A stretch of 64,000 bases of DNA, from the NCBI RefSeq assembly GCF_910596095.1, contig NC_056540.1, forward strand, positions 9,169,001-9,233,000, written 5' to 3'. The first letter of the stretch is position 1, and each line of letters starts with the position of its first letter. This stretch comes from Thunnus maccoyii. Taxonomy: Eukaryota > Chordata > Actinopteri > Scombriformes > Scombridae. The notes below the pieces were generated by a model that worked only from the letters and a program-made list of their open reading frames with translations, was not told the origin of the DNA and made no database searches. This document shows, one piece after another, positions 59,331-64,000 of the stretch. A program made the position numbers and the translations under genes.

Positions 59331-61003
59331 GGTACCACTTGCTAATATGGCACCCCTTATATGTGCATATAAACTGCAACGAAGGGCTTTATTACTGGTT
59401 AATAAATTTACTAATACTTTAAAAATACAGAGTGGTTAGCTGTGGAAAAACTTCAGGGGTCACCAAATATGTCAAAAATAATGCCTTTATCAGATTTTTC
59501 TCTGATACTTTCTAGCTTTCTTGTGAAATACTGGATACTTTCAGCTCTTCAGGCCTCTTAGTCCTTGAAATGAAGCAATTGGATGCGGAAAATCTCTGTT
59601 TGGTTTAACTGTGCATGGATTATACTAACTTGTGATGAGGGGTCACAAGTAGACAGTACTTTATTTTCAAGTGTCACAAGTCCTAAAGGTTTGGGACCAC
59701 TATCCAACAATATGATAACTTAATCTCTTGCCAGAGTTGCTGTGCCTATTCACCTTGAGGGAACATGTGAAATATGATAGCTTTAGAAATTGGTTAAATT
59801 CTACTTTCACAACAGCCTAAGTGTTTTTCATTAGCCTTAACAATATAGTGTATAACAAAAGTCACTTTTCTGTATGTATTTATTTGTATTTAACTTAAAA
59901 GTGAAGCTAGCAGAGCTAGCTGTGTGGAAGCTGTGAATCATTGCAAATTAGGGTTGTGTTAACTGATGTACGAACAGCCAATCTCAGCTCATACTGTAAA
60001 AGTTTGACTTGAATGAATTTGTAAATTACGTAGAGCTTCAAAATTTCCCTATTTGGAGTGACTTTAACATCAGCTGTTTTAACTGTAACCCACAAGTCAT
60101 TAACATTAGTGTCAGCTTGTTGTCTTTTGCTATTATTAGCAGTTAAATTATTATTTTTGTCAAAATGCTGATATGTGTCCCACAAAACAGGATGGATATA
60201 AGGAGATTTTTTACAGAGTCAAGAGCTAAATAGTGTCAGTAAAAACAGCAGCTACGTGTTTGTGAGCTTTCTATACTTAACATTAAATAATCAACAGTGC
60301 TGGCTAGTTAACCAGCAAACGTTAGCCCTAAGTTTCACTAACATTTTCTCATTCAATATTGCTATTAAATGCAATGTAGTGTTAATATAGTATGTAATAT
60401 GTATCATAAACATATTACATAGTTTGATCATATACATAGAAGTCAAAGTAGAATTGGTGTGAACATTAATATATGCATTGTGAGACTGTGCCCCTCAAAA
60501 CAATAGACTGCATTATGCCCCTGTTTCAAGCTTTACTGTGTCAGGAGCTGAACCTCCCGAACCACTTACCTTCTGGAAAAAGGCTGCAGGGTGTCTGGAC
60601 CACAGTCCATTTATTAGGATGACTTATTAACAGTTACAAGTGCAGACTTGGAATGTCATTGGGTTTTACTCTTTCTAAAACCATCATGTCTGGAGATATA
60701 AACGTTATTAAAGTAATTTGTTATGATTTATTTCAACAATCTATCAAGTCTGCATTTGTACAGCAAATGTTAATAAATGGTCATGATCCATTGGTGTGGT
60801 CTTCTTGATGAATACAAGACCCTCCTAAAATGCTGCAGGAGGATAAACATGACCTCACAAATTTGTCACAACTGGGAAACGCAAATGCTGTTACTGATAA
60901 TGATTTACAACTAACCTATAAAGCATTAGTAAATGTGTCATTGACCACTAATGAAGCCATTAATTACAACATTAATTGCTACTTTTTATAAAGAGTGCCT
61001 TAT
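59331..61003. mobile_element. Possible non-autonomous element in the p2ry10 leader intron
   Basis: The left segment ('gctaatatggcaccccttat … gggctttattactggttaataaatttactaatact') matches in inverted orientation the right segment ('aaagcattagtaaatgtgtcattgaccactaatgaagcc … aaagagtgccttatgag'). Arms are long but diverged. The 1.5-kb interior is non-coding and may contain unrelated DNA. Confidence 0.45.
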
Positions 61004-61070
61004 GAGAAAATTTACATCATGTTTGGAGTATCTGTTCCATTATCTGTAACCTTTCCTTGTTTTGTTGCAG

Positions 61071-61147
61071 GTGTTGTGGGCGTCTGAGTGAAAAGATGAA
61101 GAATAATTGAATTGAATTATACCAACAGTGTCTGTGCTAGAGAGGGA
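61071..61147 (+). other. p2ry10: 5' UTR part of the first p2ry10 coding exon
   Basis: Follows the acceptor ttttgttgcag. It contains a four-codon upstream ORF (61096-61110) shortly before the receptor ATG. Confidence 0.6.
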
Positions 61148-61341
61148 ATGACTTTGAATACGTCTGGATCGGGGGAGGAGTCCTCCTCCTCACAATGTGG
61201 CTACAATATGACCAGCTGGGAGCAGCGCATGGACTCGATGTACACCTACTTCTACCTGCTGCTTTTCATTCCTGGGCTGCTGCTCAACACCACTGCCCTC
61301 TGGGTCCTCTGCAGACACATTAGGTGTGCACATACAAACAT

Positions 61342-61378
<37 letters not shown>

Positions 61379-62798
61379 AAGCCTCAAATACATTTTGGAC
61401 ATGTAGCTAACTTTTCTGTATGTTGCTCCACAGTAAGAAGACCAAGGCAGTGATCTTCATGATAAACCTGGCATTAGCCGACCTGGCCCACATCCTCTCT
61501 CTGCCCCTCAGGATCTATTATTACTTTGCTCATACCTGGCCCTTTGGACACAACCTCTGCTTGTTCTGCTTTTACCTCAAATACCTCAACATGTACGCCG
61601 CTATAGTGTTCCTGGTAAGCAGACAGCACAGTGAAAATAATCTGGAATATCCTGAAGGTTAGGGAGAACAAGGAAGGTCAAATGATAGTTTAGGGATTTC
61701 TCTTCCATTTAAAAGCAAGCAAATGTCCTTGTTGATAAAAAAGTTCCTTTGGGAATAACAGGAAGTCATTTGAACGTATGCCAGTGACTCCCTTCGCCTC
61801 GCTTCTCAGAACAAATGTACTTCCTCTGACTGTGAAACTGGTAGATAATTCTACATCACTGTTTCTGTTTCCTCTGTTTTCAGGTGTGTATTAGTGTGCA
61901 GAGGTGTGTCTTCCTGCTCAACCCATTCTCTGCTCGCCAGTGGAGGCGGCGTTACGACGTGCTGATCAGTTTTATAGTGTGGGTGGTAGTCAGTCTGGCC
62001 TGCTCACCTTTCATTTTTATGCGGAGCAGCAGCAGCAGCAGCAGTGCCACCACTGCTAGCGTGGGTACACAGATCTTGAACATGTCCTATCCTTTGGATG
62101 CCGCTTCTACCCAACATCCCACCACTTACATCAAGCTCTATGTGTCGTCTTTGAGTACAAGCCCTCAGGTCTCCAGTCTCAGCTCTGCTAAAGCCGGCTG
62201 TTTTAAAGACTTGCCCATGCGTCATCTGTCCCCCTTTCTGGCAGTCACCATGATGGCTCTCGCTGAGTTGTTTGGCTTCCTGATTCCTTTGACTTGCATT
62301 TGTTACAGCTCCATCCGCATCGCCCGTTCCCTCCACCAGAGACAGACAGTGGAGGATCAGAAGAACTCCACCACGCTCTCACGCTCTCGCACTCAGTCAG
62401 TCACGTCGGCAGATAATCACGAGAAGCACACAAACAGTGACAAGCGGCGTGCCCTGCAGATGGTGCTGAGCTGCACTGCCCTCTTCTTGTTCTGCTTCGC
62501 CCCCTACCACCTCAACTTCCTGCTCTACCTGATGGTGTCGCAGGACATAATATCCGACTGCACCATGAGTCTGGCAGTGCGTCAGTTCCACCCAGTGTCT
62601 CTGTGCATGGCAAGCCTGAGCTGCTGCCTCAACCCTCTGCTCTATTACTTTCTAACAGCTGAGTTCAGATCGCACCTCACCAGACGCAGCTCCTCCTTCA
62701 CCTCCACACTCCTCTCCTCTCCGGTCAGCTCCCCGTCCCAGCGTTCTGCACCGCACAGAATGATGAGCTTGAGGAGTAACTACTCAGACAGAGAATAG
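61148..62798 (+). CDS. p2ry10: P2RY10-type lysophospholipid receptor
   Basis: Three coding exons, 61148-61323, 61434-61614 and 61884-62798, give 423 residues (human P2RY10 is 339). Mammalian P2RY10 is a leukocyte receptor reported to respond to lysophosphatidylserine. Diagnostic text: LLFIPGLLLN and TALWVLC in TM1, KAVIFMINLALADLAHILSL then PLRIYYY in TM2, LCLFCFYLKYLNMYA in TM3, CISVQRCVFLLNPF replacing DRY, QWRRRYDV, FAPYHLNF in TM6 and LNPLLYYF in TM7. N47 is 1.50 and D75 is 2.50. N4 and N20 are sequons. The extra length is mainly an enlarged, Ser/Thr-rich second extracellular loop that includes an AGC-encoded poly-Ser run. Splice sites are consensus, and joining them restores CRHISKKTKA and FLVCISVQRC. 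GPR174 is the nearest alternative, but TM1, TM2 and the QRC motif favour P2RY10. A Ser-rich C-tail follows. Confidence 0.92.
61324..61433 (+). other. p2ry10: p2ry10 coding intron 1
   Basis: 110 bases, AG|GTGTGC…CTCCACAG, splitting a Ser codon at the TM1-TM2 loop. A (CA)n run (about 61344-61374) fills a third of it. Confidence 0.88.
61615..61883 (+). other. p2ry10: p2ry10 coding intron 2
   Basis: 269 bases, CTG|GTAAGC…TGTTTTCAG, phase 0, placed in TM3 just before the VCISVQR segment. Confidence 0.9.
62025..62045 (+). repeat. p2ry10: AGC trinucleotide run in p2ry10 coding sequence
   Basis: Six AGC codons and one AGT encode seven serines at the start of the second extracellular loop. Confidence 0.95.
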
Positions 62799-63198
62799 CA
62801 TTAATCAGATTTGGTTGTTCCTCTGGAGAAACAGATAGATCTTGATGAGCTTGAAAACAGACTTACAAGATCCAAACTGGACAATAAAATGATACCACAC
62901 GTCTTTCAATGTTACCGCTGTTAAGTACAACCTGATCCAGCGAGCTTTGACTTCAATGTGAAGAGCCTCCTAGAGGACACATTTCAGAACAAACAGATGA
63001 GCAACTGAAATGGCGTCTGCCTTTTGTGTGTTTCACAGTGAATGGGTACAGGATAGGCTTACCTACAACGGGCTGTGTTTATTTTCTGTATCATATGTCT
63101 CATGTTCTCAAACCACAGCCTTAGTAAAAATGCAACAACTTTAAATAAGCTACGACATAAACTTTAAAGCTTTATGTAAAAGTGTACGAATGTGCTGC

Positions 63199-63204
63199 AA
63201 ATAA
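63199..63204 (+). terminator. p2ry10: Candidate poly(A) signal of p2ry10
   Basis: AATAAA about 400 bases past the stop, followed by a T/GT-rich tract ('ctgtgagtgtaatgtgttttg' region). An earlier AATAAA lies at 62883-62888 with a weaker downstream context. Confidence 0.6.
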
Positions 63205-64000
63205 AAGTCTGCGCTTTCTTTCTTATCTGTGAGTGTAATGTGTTTTGTCTGTGTTGGGAATCTGAGGTAGTTACATAATGAGGTTCTTCTCTGAGTGACA
63301 GCAAATGAAAACAGGTGCCCGCTCATTTTTGCTAAACTTCCTCTCCCAGTGTAAAGTGGTGAAGACAGTTGCCAACAGTTGCAGCTGCTCTCAAAACCGG
63401 TAAACTGTCAGGCTCTGAGGTCGGTGTTTAAACTGAAATTCAGCCCTTTGCCCTCCTGCATCTGCTAAACCCAAGTCTGAGCCAACTCTGAGAATATCCC
63501 CGCCCACAGGCACATGCACGCAACCCACCACAAGAAAACTAACAAGTGTCTGGTTAACCCACCACAATATACCCTCCCCTCAAACCCTTATCAAATTTTA
63601 TTTTCAAAAAACATTCCAATTTTTCAGTTTTAGCATTTATTCTTAGTCCTGATATGCTATAATCTTTTTTTTAAGTTCTATCATCAAGAGGACACACATG
63701 GTGAATAGACATCGTCCGCAAGGAAATAATTGCCTCAAGCAGAATAGCGGAAGTCATGGTGTCAGAAATGATTGCTAACCACACCCCCCCCCCACTCACA
63801 GGAAGCCCTCTGTGTGCTAAAATCCCCCAGTACAGCACAGTATGTCTCTGAGAGAGAGAGGGAAAGCGATAAAGAGATAATGGTAAGAAAATCAAAACAG
63901 GAAATAACTTTTTATTAGAACAGAAAAAGACAGTTGTTATTGTTTATGAGAAATAGATACAGTGGGAAGAAAATAGTGTGAGGGGAGAGAGGCGGCGGGA
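63205..64000. other. Gene-free end of window
   Basis: No gene recognised. It contains a C10 run near 63785 and a GA patch near 63850. GPR174 would be expected beyond the window if human synteny holds. Confidence 0.45.

Noticed and set aside
1-64000. CRISPR arrays, bacterial operons, phage or viral genes
   Set aside because: No spaced direct-repeat arrays, no prokaryotic gene packing, and no viral protein recognised; the content is a vertebrate nuclear locus.

Overview
The window reads as nuclear DNA of a ray-finned (teleost, probably percomorph) fish. The genes are spliced vertebrate rhodopsin-family GPCRs, the spacers are AT-rich and full of CA, GA and GATA microsatellites, and the repeats are types I know from percomorph genomes (short inverted-repeat MITEs, LINE 3' ends, a PIF/Harbinger remnant). 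Species assignment is inference; nothing looks bacterial or viral.

Layout: 1-20.5 kb has no recognisable gene, only MITEs and dispersed repeats. cysltr1 (cysteinyl leukotriene receptor 1) lies on the minus strand at 21348-22385, with a candidate 5' UTR exon ending at 23262. 23.5-35.5 kb is repeat-rich spacer with LINE remnants near 28 and 30 kb. At 35684-37272 (+) a two-exon gene encodes an orphan GPCR-like protein that keeps TM1-TM4 and a TM7/helix-8-like end but has no room for TM5-TM6. 38.0-40.9 kb is a nest of mobile elements. lpar4 (LPA receptor 4) is at 53453-54638 (+), with candidate 5' exons near 48.5 and 49.2-49.5 kb. p2ry10 is at 61148-62798 (+), with a candidate 5' exon at 58.1-58.35 kb.

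The order and strands cysltr1(-), lpar4(+), p2ry10(+) match the human Xq21.1 block CYSLTR1-LPAR4-P2RY10-GPR174 as I know it. These receptors sense lipid mediators (cysteinyl leukotrienes, lysophosphatidic acid, and lysophosphatidylserine for P2RY10) and act in leukocyte and vascular signalling.

The most interesting signals are: (1) a roughly 407-bp block, about 98% identical by eye, lying upstream of both lpar4 and p2ry10 and carrying an exon-like segment, a splice donor and the same 25-codon upstream ORF; at the lpar4 site it is flanked by perfect 41-bp direct repeats containing a TATA-like motif; (2) the orphan GPCR-like gene; (3) introns inside the coding regions of lpar4 (one) and p2ry10 (two), which are single-coding-exon genes in mammals. 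All identities come from reading by eye and family knowledge; no search was run.
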